From positions 3,658,001 to 3,722,000 of the forward strand of contig CM073323.1 of assembly GCA_037043015.1 (NCBI GenBank): a stretch of 64,000 bases of DNA, written 5' to 3'. Under the pieces are notes generated by a model. The model was not told the DNA's origin. It did no database searches and worked only from the letters and a program-made list of their open reading frames with translations. Shown here in pieces: positions 48,655 to 60,553 of the stretch (within the stretch, counting starts at the first letter, position 1; every line of letters starts with the position of its first letter). A program made the translations under genes and the position numbers. This stretch comes from Bryum argenteum (Eukaryota > Streptophyta > Bryopsida > Bryales > Bryaceae).

Positions 48655-50364
48655 TCAGATGATGATAACACTTAGTCAGGTAAAATTAGTAGTAACATTT
48701 CTACAGGCCCAAACGGGATCAAGGTATCCATTCCGTGACTTCTTTTTTTTCTGCATCATGGGCTGCAACACTCATGGCTCCAGCTAAATTCACTGGGAGC
48801 TTGTGGTTCGGGTGCAATATCTGAGCCCATTGGAACCTCCCTGTATTGCCGAGAGTTTTGCTGTCCACTCGAGAAGGTAGTTGTATGGTAGCTCTATACT
48901 TTGTTCTATTGTGAGAGCCTTGGCATCTCTCGCTTGTCCTGTTTATAGCCATTGTTGGTCAAGATCAATGTGAAGAACTATTTACTGGTACAATCTCTCG
49001 TATATTTTCCTCATGTGTGTTCGAGCTTAGTGCTACATATCATTATCACTGCGTATAGATGAACATGGTAGCAATATCTGCTCACATCACGTGACGACGT
49101 TTGCTACATTCAGAGACTCTGACCTGCAACGCTCATGTTCCTTGCATGTTTGCGGCCATTTCTAGTTGATAACGTGTGCAGCATTCTGATGACCACATCC
49201 TGCGTAAGAAATTCATGACTGGCACTTGGTTACGAGGTACACTTGTACGGCTTGTACGAGTCTACACTAGGTAGGTTGACCAATATTTTTACCCTCTATA
49301 TTGCTCAATACTTTAGGCATCAATATTCTCGGTAAAAATTTATATCAGGAGTAAACAAAACACAACACTGTAGTTGCCACATGAATCTTCTTTGGAAGAT
49401 TCATGCTTCTGAGACACCAGACAGTCTTGCTTGAGGATACTCTTTTCTAGCAAGTCAATCATATGCTGATGCCACATGATATCATATATTGTAGTAAAGC
49501 GATGTGAGTCTGGACATGTGTTGTGAGAAGCTTCAGTCGAACGTGTGCCCTTGGAATTGTTCGTAGTTAATCGATGTGCATGCAAGTGTGGACCAATCTT
49601 CACCACTCAAATGTCTTGATATGAAGTCATTCATGACGCACAAGCAGTTATTGTTGGGACATTGTTGCTTCAAGGCACACATGTTCAATCATCGTCTGTT
49701 CCCAGGTCTGGTGGCATGGGAACTTTCGAATGGCATCGAATATGATCTTTGACTGTTTGCAAAAATACATTACAATTTCCAATAATCATTAGCTAAATTG
49801 TTCCATTTTTATATTTACACACACTACGCTGGTGTTGCAAACACTAAATACGAACTGCAGCACTTTGTAGCATGCCATTTGAGCCTGTTACTGGTGTAAA
49901 TTACTTCACAATGTTATGTTTGTTGTCATATTTTGACTCTCAACGGTAGCTCGTGTGGCGACTTCTTTGCGCTGAAAGTAGCTCCTCGGGCGACTTCAAT
50001 CGGTTCAATAGTACAAAAGTACATAAAACAGATACTTGCAGCGTAAAGGTGCTCTGATGAAAATGTGAATGTAAGTTCCTACCTACAAAAATGTAAAAGA
50101 TAGGTTACAAACAGCAGGTTTCAATAAACTTCACAGCTTTGGCACTAATGGACCCATACATTTATATATGGTAATAACTCTTCTAAATATGAAGCTCCGG
50201 ATGAAGGAACTAATCAGGGTTGCCTTAGATTGCTTTCTACTGATTTTCCCATGCACGAAAATTTCTTGCACTGATAACATTCCTGTAGATCTTGCGTCCT
50301 CGAAACGAGGCGAGAATTGGCCTCTTACTTTTATGTGCTAAACCTTGGGATCACGAACCTTACG
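48655..50364. other. Intergenic stretch, no gene recognised
   Basis: This is the 3' flank of the GGPP synthase gene. A perfect small hairpin (GAATCTTC, four-base loop region, GAAGATTC) lies at 49383-49402. A minus-strand open frame of 88 codons (49340-49606) has no recognisable motif and is not called. Confidence 0.5.
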
Positions 50365-50369
50365 AGTAC

Positions 50370-50655
50370 ATCAGGCGGAATCTTCTTTGTGGGTTGGTGA
50401 CGCACGCAACAGGGCGCACCTTCGTCAGGGGCCTGGATTGTGACTTCACATGCGATCATCCAGCCATGTGTAGAGCAGGAGCAAGGTCCACACTTTCTGG
50501 CAACAAAAGCGCTTCACACAAGGAATTTCATGCACTCCAGACCATCCGCTCGCAGTTTCTTTGGAAAATCTCAGAGCTACTGAATTGTTGTTGCCCATTG
50601 AGTAGCCTCGTCAATCAAAGTAAGGTGATCGGTTGTTCGGTTCCTCGTGTTGACC
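50370..50655 (+). repeat. Direct repeat, copy 1 (partner at 57118-57415)
   Basis: It shares long blocks with 57118-57415, such as TCTTTGTGGGTTGGTGAC, GGCAACAAAAGCGCTTCAC and GTTGTTGCCCATTGAG. Identity is roughly 80-85 percent by eye. The partner is the region immediately upstream of the enoyl reductase-like gene. Confidence 0.75.
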
Positions 50656-50659
50656 ATTC

Positions 50660-52560
50660 ATTCAAGTTTCTCTCTGGAAAAAAAGGTGAAACAAACGAAC
50701 AAAGTATGACCACTGTCACAACTAAGACATGCCAATCTTCTCATGGCTACAAGCAGTCATCTCCATTCGGGCACGGTAAGGATTTCCATCTCAAACCATT
50801 TTGAACACTAAAACCACCACTGCCCCCTGGCTAGTTGAATTAGGGCAGGCGTATACTCAAAAGCCGGTACCTCGCCCTCGCTGTTGGTGCAAAGCAGTCC
50901 ATTGGAAGAATCCTTGTCTTCGATTTACGAGTCACAACATCATACTAAATCGGAAAATCCGACCACATCAACCAGATGAAGCGGCCCTTTCCAATGCATC
51001 GATACCAATTTGGGCCCCCTCCACCACACCAGTGACATTGATAGAATTGACTTACACTGCACCCAAACATATCACACTTGTGAGACCTCTCAAAATCGAT
51101 CCATCTGAAAACTTGGCTCTAAATTTTGTGTCAACGCTCGGCCGCAAGTCAACTCAGAACCACGCAACTATAGCAATTGAAACTGCAATGGCAAGTATCC
51201 TTTAGCTGCATACTTCGTGTGATCGTCCATAGCCTCCGTTATATCAACCTAAGTTGCTGGAATGATATCGCACATGCCGCCCATCCATTCCACTATCTTC
51301 ATTTGGAAACTGCTCTCCACGAAACCTGCACGAGCTTGACTGTCCGGAAACTAAGTTCGAAGAGCATACGTCCATGCTCAATCCAGGTTCAAGCTTCGGC
51401 ATCAACTTCCACTACCCTCAAATGACCAAGTGATCTAATCTCTGCATCTCCTCTAGCAATGGACAAACTGTCTCCGTCGATCTCGAGCTCACTAAAGTAG
51501 ATCTTGCCGTTACACTTGGAAAATCACAGAGCCCCACTCGAGCTATTAACCATGCTCTGTACGTTATAATCTAACACAGGTCGTATTCGAGGTCCGATTG
51601 AAAGTGACTGCGGATATATTCGAGAGGCCCAGCACTTGAATGTTGACTCGTAGACACACACAAAAGAGTGGCCGACGAGGATTACTTCGTAAGTATTCGC
51701 TTTCTCATCAACCACCAGGTGCCCGTGGACTTTGAGGCACCTCCAAAAATCCATGCGCACGTCTTGAGGATTTACTACTGGCAGTACCCATCATGCTTTT
51801 GTCAAATGATTGAATACCATCCGTGGTCTCCACTGGTTCTTCTCAAGGTTCGTAACTATGAATTTGAGTACCACATGAAACAAGATGACAATGTGAAGTG
51901 AATGTGCAATCTCATTGAAATGTCGGTATTCCAAGTACCATCGTGGCATATCAAAATTTTGTATTACCGCAGAAATCACCACACTTTCCAGTTTCATCAA
52001 TGATACAAGATGACAGTCACGAAACATTTTAACTTATAGTACTTAATTAGTTTGATTATGAGAGTACTACCTTGTCGCTGACGACCAAAGGCCTCTGGAG
52101 CTGGCAATGAGGGTAAATTGCCATTATGGAGACCAGGTCCGTCGAAAATCTCTCGAGGGAAATGCAAGGGAGAGTCGAGAGGGAAGGTGCTAGAACTCGG
52201 TTGAAGGGTGATGGAGGTCAAGGGACTGAGCCCTTGTGTATCCAGGACCTCCGGGCATACGCTTTTGAGGGATGGCGCTTTTGAGGAACTTCAAGGGGAA
52301 GTACCAGTCTTTCGTTTCATCCTCCCTACGAGGAGCCGTGGTGAGCATCCCATGATCGGCCACCATGAATTCCCATGTTTTGTTGATACACTCTACTTTC
52401 ACGAGGTCTCGAATCGCCCAAGTGCGGTTGAGGTGCGCAAAGAAAGGCTGCATTATATTCATCATGGTCCCGAGCGCCTCATCTACACGTCAATCATGCT
52501 GGTTGCAATGTTAAGTGTGCTCAAACGTGAAACTCATTCAGCTGTTGCTTGATTCTGAAT
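50660..52560. other. Stretch with short open frames, no gene resolved
   Basis: Plus-strand frames with protein-like wording occur (near 51070, ITLVRPLKIDPSENLALNF; near 51470, VSVDLELTKVDLAVTLG; near 51590, VVFEVRLKVTADIFERP; near 51690, VSIRFLINHQVPVDFEAPP) but cannot be joined with matching splice sites. They may be remnants of one beta-rich protein gene. On the minus strand 52465-52190 is also open. I name nothing here. Confidence 0.3.
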
Positions 52561-52749
52561 TCTTCCAACCTGATTCTAACTTGTAGTTCTAAAATTTCTG
52601 ATGATAAAAGCATTACTGTGACATGTCTTCTTTCTGAGAAAAGCAATTCAAAAGCCGTACTGGTGTGCACTGACAACTCCCATGTAAATCAATAAGATGT
52701 GGTAATTGAATCAGCCACCTTCTTGTTCAGTTTTTATTCCGAACTGAAG

Positions 52750-53125
52750 TCAAGGCACATAAATCCCCACCCAAAAATGCTGATGTAACATCCATGAGGT
52801 ACAGAAATCTGCTGAAAGTTATGAAATCAATAGCAGGTGAATGCATACCTTCTGCATCTGCCTCTACCTCTTCACCAGATTTAAGACGACGACCTGCTCC
52901 GGAATGAGTATCACGAATTGCATTGGTACTTAAGGCTGCAAAAAGCACCAAAATGCACATCGTCAACCAAATCCAAAAGTAACCCACTGAAAATAGAGTA
53001 CACATAAGAAGCAACGAACGCCCTTGGAAATTAACATGAATAATCTGTCACATCAGAAAAAAGGGTATACATGCCCCTGCCGCTAGTGAACCGGCTTCCG
53101 GTGCTGAAAAGTTAGTGGTCGACAT
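52750..53125 (-). CDS. Small unknown gene, three exons (67 aa)
   Basis: Exons at 53125-53071, 52935-52849 and 52811-52750 have GT/AG borders and matching phases (1 and 1), which is unlikely by chance. The protein starts MSTTNFSAPEAGSLAAGAS, continues with NAIRDTHSGAGRRLKSGEE and an acidic VEADAEAD, and ends WVGIYVP. No family is recognised. The last exon is the least certain; a different 3' exon may exist. It is transcribed away from the Dof-like gene copy 3, with about 620 bp between the two start codons. Confidence 0.4.
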
Positions 53126-53564
53126 AGCTGGAAAATTTCGAAAGCAACAATCAATTCAGATTCACCCAACTGATATAGTCCACTGATAGCGGTGGTCCAG
53201 ACAGTCTCGAGCTCTCGCCCTTCGGTCATGTGCCGACGCCTTAGCCCGCATCCCGACAAACCGCTCACCGTCTGCCCCAATCGATTACGCGATTTAATGC
53301 TCACTGGAAGTAGGACTTGTAAATACGGAAAGTGGTACATACTCGAACCTGACTGGCTGTATGCTCGACACTGAGTGCGATACACCAAAGAGGTGCTCTG
53401 ATGGGGCTTCGAGCTCTCGCCTCTCGATCGCGTGCCCGATCGCCTTCCAGAAACATGCCGATATACCACGATACCCTGTCTGCCAGATCTGTTGACGCAG
53501 ATTCCCCACGCGCATGGGAATTGGGAAGTACCACTTAGCTACAACAAAAGAAAAATTTACCGAG

Positions 53565-53572
53565 TATATAAG
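53565..53572 (+). promoter_or_regulatory. TATA box of Dof-like gene copy 3
   Basis: TATATAAG lies 174 bp upstream of the ATG at 53746 and is followed by a strongly CT-rich leader (53605-53665), as in the other two copies. Upstream of it the three copies share nothing obvious. Confidence 0.6.
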
Positions 53573-53745
53573 CACGGGCCAAACCAACTCGCAGCCATTT
53601 CACCATTCCCCTTTCCTCTCATTCGCCCTCCTCTCCTCCTCCGCTCTCACCTGCTTCCTCCCTGCTTGAATCTTCCTCGTGCCTCACATCGAGGCTTCTC
53701 TCTGTCTGGCTTCGCTACTGCTCTCTCGCTCGATCAAGAGTAATA

Positions 53746-54540
53746 ATGGGGGACATGGAGGTTGATGGATCGGTGTTGAGAGAATGCTACTTTTGTGGGC
53801 ATGTGTCCTCTCTTCACACCTTCAAGTACTTCAACAACAATAAGAAGAATCAACCACGCTTCAAGTGTTGTAATTGCAACAAACTCTTCTCATGGAGCTC
53901 ATGTGGCCGCTCCAAAGGCAAGATCTACCTCAAAAAACGCAATGAGGATCCCATGGAGTTGCAAGGCTTGCACAAACAATGCCCCCATTGTAATGTGGCA
54001 AACAAGGCCACATTCAAGTATTACAACAACAACCACCCCTTGCAACCGCGCTTCAAATGCTTGGCTTGTAACAAGCAATTCCAAACCCGTTTGCTCATGC
54101 AAGGCAATCAAGCGTGGTTGGAGAACACCTCCACAAGAAAGGGCAAAACGGCTCCAACTCCATCTTGCAACACATCATGTGAGGAGATTGTTATGAGCCA
54201 CCAAGACATGGACTTTGCTCAACAATTAGAGAATGAATTAGAGTGTGAAGAGCAAGTAGAGCTCTTAAATGAAGTTCATGCATGTTATGTAGATGAGAAC
54301 TTCAATCTACACACAACACCATGGAATGAGAGTGAAGACCCCATGTCCTTCCTTCAACAACTAGAGGAAGGAATGCCTCAAGAGCCAATTCAAGAGCTCT
54401 CTAATGAAGAAATTACACAAGAAGAAGAGTTTCATGCGTTTTTGCAAGAATTTCTGGAGATGGATGAAAATATGAATGAAGGCAATGCTGGTGATTCAAC
54501 AGGAGGTGCTGTCATGGACACCGAACAAGTCTGGAGTTAG
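53746..54540 (+). CDS. Tandem Dof-like zinc-finger protein, copy 3 (264 aa, one tail repeat)
   Basis: It has the same architecture as the gene at 38795-39733 but in the opposite orientation. Finger 1 is CYFC...CCNC with FKYFNNN and QPRFKC. The linker is SSCGRSKGKIYLKKRN. Finger 2 is CPHC...CLAC with FKYYNNN and QPRFKC. The acidic tail has only one of the two 50-residue repeats. The missing block runs from the middle of repeat 1 to the same point in repeat 2, which fits loss by unequal pairing (or the other copies gained it). Finger residues are nearly unchanged relative to copy 2, while differences cluster at the N-terminus and in the tail. Homology to the repeat unit stops about 170 bp past the stop codon, so this copy sits alone, between ordinary genes. 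Confidence 0.85.
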   Translation: MGDMEVDGSVLRECYFCGHVSSLHTFKYFNNNKKNQPRFKCCNCNKLFSWSSCGRSKGKIYLKKRNEDPMELQGLHKQCPHCNVANKATFKYYNNNHPLQPRFKCLACNKQFQTRLLMQGNQAWLENTSTRKGKTAPTPSCNTSCEEIVMSHQDMDFAQQLENELECEEQVELLNEVHACYVDENFNLHTTPWNESEDPMSFLQQLEEGMPQEPIQELSNEEITQEEEFHAFLQEFLEMDENMNEGNAGDSTGGAVMDTEQVWS

Positions 54541-54709
54541 AAGAGTGAACAGTTTTAGAGATCAAACTTTGAATCCACCAGAGTTTCCATGCTAGTGAAT
54601 AATTAGGACATTGCTCAGATACAGAGCAGATAGTCTATATTCAAAGTAAAAACTGGATATGAAATCCGGAATATGAAAATTAATCTCTTCGTTATGAATA
54701 AACAGACGT

Positions 54710-56530
54710 GCAACTGAATTGAACAGACCGTGCCCATCAACTAACTCTCATAAACTGATGATTGTTACTATTTTGTTTATAATTTACTATCTCGTCTTAA
54801 TACGCATGTATAGCACCCACGGATTCTTTTCATGGATCATATCGTCATAATCAAACCAATAAGCCTCACTGTCCTGGACCCTCATTGCATATTCACAAGA
54901 CTGTCTTGGCGTTAGTCAATAGTCCAATGTAGAATCCAATTTGAGGATCTGAGTTCTGGTAGGCAATCTGATAGCAGCAGTGAGCTATGAAGTTGAACAG
55001 TCATCCTCTATTGTCTAGCATTGGGTCCCTGTGCTTGCACTCATCTACAGAAACAGTAATTTCCCAGTTGTAGGCTCAAATTACGTTTCTCGTTGCAGTC
55101 CATTGCTTGATGGTACTTTGCAAATTGGATAGTGTAACTAGGATGCAATAAGTTGAAAGGAAAATGACAAGTTTGTTGGTTTTCCTCTTTCTCATCAGAC
55201 ACCCGTTCTCTTCACAGCATTTAGTAAACTCTCTCATTCCTCAAGCCGAGACGAATCTCTGAAGGAGGAATCATGCTATCCATAATATACGTTGGAAATA
55301 CGTTCCAAAAATGAAAAGTTTCTAACCTGCTCGATATATTCTAGGCATGGAATGCTTGTGTTAGATAGGTATGCCTTTTAAGAGTTATAGGTCAAGGTTT
55401 TGGAGGATTAATTGCGTTTCATTTTGTCCTTTGAGACAAGTCCTGCTCTTTCTAATTTTGGAAAGTGATTTTATAAGAAAAACATGATTTCAATTATGAT
55501 ATCATAAATTGCATGGGACTCAGGTTTGTTCCAAGCTTAGAGTCTTCATGTTTTTGTTTCAAAAGAATGTTAATTTTAGTTGTGAAGAGCTTTCAAAGTA
55601 GCATTGTTTTCTAAGTGGCCTATTTAACATTTATGGGATATAGATTACAGCAATTAGTAAAACACGAGTTAAAACAACCCCTCAAGCCTTATGGCTCTTG
55701 AAAGTTATTGCCCTTCACCATTTTGGACATTCAAGAGTTAACTCCTTCATTGACTTGTTCGTTATGGATGAGATCACGTGAATGGGGCCCCTTACAAGTC
55801 CAATTTATGTGATAAAAAATTACATACTCGTACAATAAAGTATGAATAAATAGCATGGGTTTTAGTAAAGGGAGGTTTAGTTTTTTGGTTATCAAACAAT
55901 AGGCTTTATTTACCACAAAAATCCAAATATCCAAAACAATATCATACCCTTTTCATCCAGTATTAGTTCTTGACAAAATTTGTTGGGTTGGATCCCATAT
56001 CAAGATTAACACTTGTTCTAGTATTTAAGAATTCATCCAGAAAGGTGTAAATATGTGACCATGCAATTATTTAAAGACAACTTCTATTTTACGGTTTTCA
56101 AACATGGAACTTGTTTATCATTGCAAGAATATGATTTATATTAGCGTTTATCTTGAGGAATTGATGTTTTGAGGCCAAATTGTTGTTTGGAACCTTCACG
56201 GCCTTACTAGAGCCATTAAAATTTGAATACTATGTCGCATCCCATTGCCCATGGAAGAGTTTTACATAATGAGGTATATCTTACTTCATTAGAACACTTG
56301 AGATTTTCAGAAGCCCCTTATTGCTTTTATTATGTAAACATCATACATGTAGAGGTATATACACATGGAGATGTTTTTTGTGGTGATATTCATAATTGGA
56401 TATAGTTCACAAGGTAGGAGACTAAGAATCACACAACTCACCAAGGTCATTAAAGCACAAGGTGCACCATAGCTTTCAACTTGAAATTCATTGTATTTAC
56501 ACTATACAATTTAGATTGTGGTTTTCGATA
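54710..56530. other. AT-rich intergenic stretch with a probable decayed TTAA element
   Basis: No gene is seen. Near 55690-55742 the wording (TATGGCTCTTGAAAGTTA, then GGACATTCAAGAGTTAA) resembles the right end of the 972-bp piggyBac-type element, and nearby blocks recall its interior, so an old relic probably covers part of 55400-56100. Confidence 0.4.
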
Positions 56531-56537
56531 CACTTAA

Positions 56538-56899
56538 CCCTTAAACGCCCATGGGGTGTGAAACGGGCAGCCCAAAACTGGAACACAGCATCTTTTGGAC
56601 TTGGGCATCATGAATAGTGCACTTTTTGAACAAGGGCATCATGAATGCACCAATCAATGATGAGCTTGCAACCTCCTACAAGGTTATGTACAAACCCAAC
56701 CTCGCTACCACAATCCTTTCAAAGCACAAAATCACTCATACAAATTGTGATTTGAATTGTAAAATTTCTCTTTGTGAATGCATCACAAGAAGGTGATCAG
56801 TTTGACATCAAAATATAAGTGAAAATTTGAGTACAGTGAGAGCTACACAGAAGATTCTGTTGAAAGGTGACCCCTCGGGTCATCTTGGATGTTTAAGGG
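56538..56899. mobile_element. piggyBac-type short element, 362 bp, inverted copy
   Basis: It is flanked by TTAA on both sides (56534-56537 and 56900-56903) with ends CCCTTAAACGCCC and GATGTTTAAGGG. It is the reverse-orientation partner of 44724-45085 and has the same length. Confidence 0.85.
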
Positions 56900-57117
56900 T
56901 TAAAGGATCTACTTTTAAAAAAATAGACTCAAGATCAAGAAATCCAAATTTTATGATTCTAATTGATCCAATCTCCTACATACTCTACACATTTCTCATA
57001 TTAACTTTCTTGTGAGCTTGCAGTCTAAAATCTAAGCAATTGTTGAACCTCATATTGGACGTCTAAATTCATTGTTTACAGTCTCACGAACATCATATAC
57101 ATCTCTACCTGCAAATC

Positions 57118-57415
57118 CTTCCTTTGGCGGAGTCTTTGTGGGTTGGTGACACACGCAAACAGGGCGTGCCCTCGCCAGGTGCCTGGATTGTGACTTCCCA
57201 TGCGATCATCCAGACTCTAGAAAGCCATGTTTGCAGCAGGAGCAAGTCTGACACTTTTTGGCAACAAAAGCGCTTCACACAAGGAATTTCCCTGCACTCC
57301 ATCCGCTCGCAGTTTTATTTAAAGAATCTCGGAGCTACTGATTGTTGTTGCCCATTGAGCAGCCTCGTCAATCATAGCAAGGTGATCGGTTGTTGGGTAT
57401 CTCGTATTGTCCATT
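57118..57415 (+). repeat. Direct repeat, copy 2, upstream of the enoyl reductase-like gene
   Basis: It matches 50370-50655 in the same orientation. The two copies bracket a 6.5-kb segment that holds the small unknown gene, Dof-like copy 3 and a piggyBac-type short element. The gene start at 57514 follows by 100 bp, so this repeat probably contains promoter or leader sequence. Confidence 0.75.
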
Positions 57416-57513
57416 GGTACTGCTGCTTCTTGCATAATCTAATCCTGTAGACAATCCAATCCCAGAATGATTTATTTTCTTGCTCCGTCCTCGCAGGAGG
57501 GTCGATTGAGAGG

Positions 57514-58597
57514 ATGCAGCGAGCGGTGGCACTCGTTGATTTTAATGCGAACGATCCGGAGAGCTCGTTGAAGCTGATAACGAAGCCAATTCCCGAGGCA
57601 GAGCCAGGATATGTGGTGGTGCGGATAACTTTGCGGCCCGTGAATCCGACAGACCTCGTGGGCATCCGCACGGGCCGAATCGTGAAGGGCATTGAGGGGC
57701 CTGCTACTCCGGGATCGGAAGGGTTTGGCATTGTTCACGCTGTAAGCGATCTTGTCTCCCTCGCTCCGTTTCGTTCCCCGCTGTAGCCCACGAATTGGAT
57801 TTGACTGTAATCGTGAAGTGCAGATCGGCGAAGGGGTGACGAAGGTGAAGACGGGACAACGGGTGGTGCCATTCTTCGTAGAGGCGAGGGTGAAGGGCGA
57901 AGGATCATGGCAGGAGTATGTTTCTGTGCGGGAGGAGTTTGTGTGGCCGGTTCCAGACACTATTTCGGACGCTGCAGCGGCACAATTTGTGATCAATCCG
58001 TGGACAGTGTACGGGATGCTGTCAGACCTGCAGGTGCCCAAGGGGGAGTATGTGCTGCAAACGGCTGCTGGCTCGGTGCTTGGCAGGCAGGTCATTCAGC
58101 TGGCGAAGCATTGGGGTATCAAAACGATCAACGTCATCCGTCGCGCGGAGCAGAAGCAGGAGCTTCTTGATCTTGGCGCGGACGAAGTTATCTGCTCCAA
58201 TGACGAGGACGTTGTTGCCCGAGTGATAGCCATTGCAGGTAAAAGACTTGCCTGGGGGGCCTTAGATTGCGTTGCGGGTGAAATGACCAAAAAGGTGATG
58301 GCGAGTGTGCGATGGGGAGGACAAGTTTTTGTCTATGGCGTCCTCTCCAGTTTCGACGCCTCCATCGCGGTCACAGATCTCTTCCGCGGAGTGCGTATAT
58401 CAGGATGGATCCTCTACAATCAGACTGCTGACCCAGCCAAACGTCAGGAGTATACCCAAGCAGTTTCCAAGCTTCTGGAAGAGAAAGTTCTTGTACCCCT
58501 TGAAGGCCAAGAGTACGAGTTAGCCGATTTCAAAGCTGCCATTAGCAAGTCGGAGGAAGTTGGCCGAGGTGGTAAGGTACTGCTCTCGAGTTTATAA
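57514..58597 (+). CDS. MDR-family enoyl-CoA/quinone reductase-like protein
   Basis: Two exons (57514-57741 and 57824-58597) join in phase 0 and give 333 residues. The protein belongs to the zinc-independent medium-chain dehydrogenase/reductase group. An N-terminal GroES-like part contains VRITLRPVNPTDLVGIRTG and PGSEGFGIV. Then comes FVINPWTVYGML, the NPxTAYxML-type signature of mitochondrial trans-2-enoyl-CoA reductase (MECR/ETR1). The NADPH-binding segment is LQTAAGSVLGRQVIQLAKHWGIKTINVIRR. No structural-zinc cysteines are seen. The likely reaction is NADPH-dependent reduction of an enoyl or quinone double bond. MECR proteins are usually somewhat longer with a mitochondrial presequence. None is evident here, so a cytosolic quinone oxidoreductase-like enzyme is the main alternative. 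Confidence 0.85.
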
Positions 58598-59047
58598 GGT
58601 CCGTAGCAGCCTATTCAATTCAGAACCTTACTGCCAAAATCTGCATATGATACGACGATGAGTGGACTAGCGTCGGAGGTTTCGCATTTGGACGGTTTCA
58701 TTTCGGGAAACTACGTTCCTGATAACGCATCGGCAAGTCTCTGTAGAATTACTGAGGATAACTCACAAAAAGAGTATCATATCATGCGCTGTTCTCCTCA
58801 ACTCTGTTCATGCTGACGGCGTCTTGCATTAGAGTGTTTGTATCACTTGCATTCCTTTAAAACCACCATTTCAATAAATGAAAATCGGAGTCGATTTAGA
58901 GCAAGTCTACATTCCCGTATTCGTCTGGTTGGTTGTCTCGGACAACGTGCAGGATGGGAATCATGCTTCGCTCGTGTTCTGTTGCTACATCTGATGGGTG
59001 ATGTGAAAGGTCGCAGTCGCATGTTCTTGTGCTCGTTATTACCAACC

Positions 59048-60510
59048 TTATTTCTGCCACCCAGGCTTCGATGGACCTAATTTTTCAGATTCTTTCTTCT
59101 TCTTCTGCTTCGGGGCTTTCGGAATGGGTATTTCCATGGTATCTGTGGCAACTGCAGCTGCCCTAGCTGCCTCTTGCTGTTGTTTCACCAATGCATTTTT
59201 CTTGGCTTCCTCGGCAGCGGCACGAGCAGCAGCAGCTAGTTTCGCAGCCTCTCGGTCACGTAAAGCCTTCGCGGCGGCCTCTGCCGCTTCCCGTGCCAGT
59301 CTATCAGCCTCCATGGCATCCCACTTAGCTTTGTCGCGTGCGGCCTGCCTGGCTGCAGCTATCTTCCTAGCACGCTCTATCTCTGCCGCGATATTAGGTC
59401 CTTCGTCTCTTATGAAGTGAGCCAACCACCGAAAGGGATCAATCGGCCTGTGAAAAATGGATAAATATGAAGCTCTAATGAGCCATCATGGAAGAGAGAG
59501 CACTTTCTAAATTTCACATTATGTACTGAGGCCTGCAAACATAAGAAGAGAGATATCAGTCTGCGTAACACTACCTGTCAACGATCAGATGTTGTAATGC
59601 TTGCAAAATAATGGCCACCATAAGACTTTCTTCCTACAAACAGAAAGCAGCTTCCTAGACAATCAAGGTGAGTCAAATCCCAGGAATACCGTGCAATTGC
59701 CAGATAACAGAATCTGTTAGCGTATAAAGGCATGATCAACAAAGTAGACATAATCAATTTACAATCTCAAACGTTTGCAACAATGCAAAGACGCTCTCTC
59801 TACAACGTCGAAGTTGTACAATGCCTATACATTAATATTCCGTCAGACATGAGAGGTTTCGGTACATCAGAGTGGTTCTCGGATACATACAAGGTACTGC
59901 CGAATTTCAGCAGCCTTCACCATGATAAGGGCCTTCAGCTCTTTTGCATGATTCCGTTCCTCTTCGTCCTACAAGAAAATTTCCGTAAGGTGATACCATC
60001 GCCATTTAGCTCAGATGATGCAGTTGCTATTAAGCCATCTATTATGCAAGTGCAGGTGGAGGTGACAATAGACTTCGTTAATACTCTGTTGAAGAGGTGC
60101 AAATTAAGCACAATACTGATGGACAGCAACTCAAAATTTCTAGAGAATCTTTACGCAATCACACCACATCTGATTCCCTTCAGGAAAGAAACCCTCACCT
60201 CGATCTCATCGTCGGCATTGAACCACATTTCATCGAATGTAAGTGGCACTTTGGGATCCCTCGGCGGTGGTGGAGGCGCTACTTCTCCCTCTGTTTCTGC
60301 AACACAGAATTAACGAAAACATTACATCACTTGATTCGGAAGACGATTATGTAATCTCTTCATAGCCATAGTAATTTACAGCCAGATTTGAAATGCAAAA
60401 GCACGAATGTAGGATCCCGGCCTGCAATTTCCCGAATCAAAACCTAAATTCTCACCTGCTGGAGGCGCTTCCACAACCGCAACAATACTCGGCGCTTTCT
60501 TCGGCGCCAT
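59048..60510 (-). CDS. Dpy-30-motif coiled-coil protein, possibly axonemal
   Basis: Five exons (60510-60456, 60296-60199, 59968-59891, 59633-59575, 59447-59048) have GT/AG borders and matching phases and give 229 residues. The N-terminus MAPKKAPSIVAVVEAPPA is followed by a proline run. The centre carries IRQYLEESLMVAIILQALQHLIVDRPIDPFRWLA (split here by two introns), which fits the Dpy-30/RIIa dimerisation motif (YL...V...L..GL..L...RP.DP..[FW]LA). The last 110 residues are an Ala/Lys/Glu-rich coiled coil ending in a lysine-rich tail (KKKKESEKLGPSKPGWQK). Dpy-30 motifs occur in chromatin methyltransferase complexes and in radial-spoke and other ciliary proteins; the coiled coil favours the latter. 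The ciliary role is inference. It converges with the enoyl reductase-like gene. Confidence 0.75.
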
Positions 60511-60553
60511 AGCTAATTACTCGCGCTTCCAAATCATAGGTGAACGATTTGAA

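Noticed and set aside
52190-52465. Minus-strand frame of 91 codons with protein-like wording (HLNRTWAIRDLVKVEC)
   Set aside because: The opposite strand is open over the same stretch, no family is recognised, and it cannot be joined to the small three-exon gene upstream.
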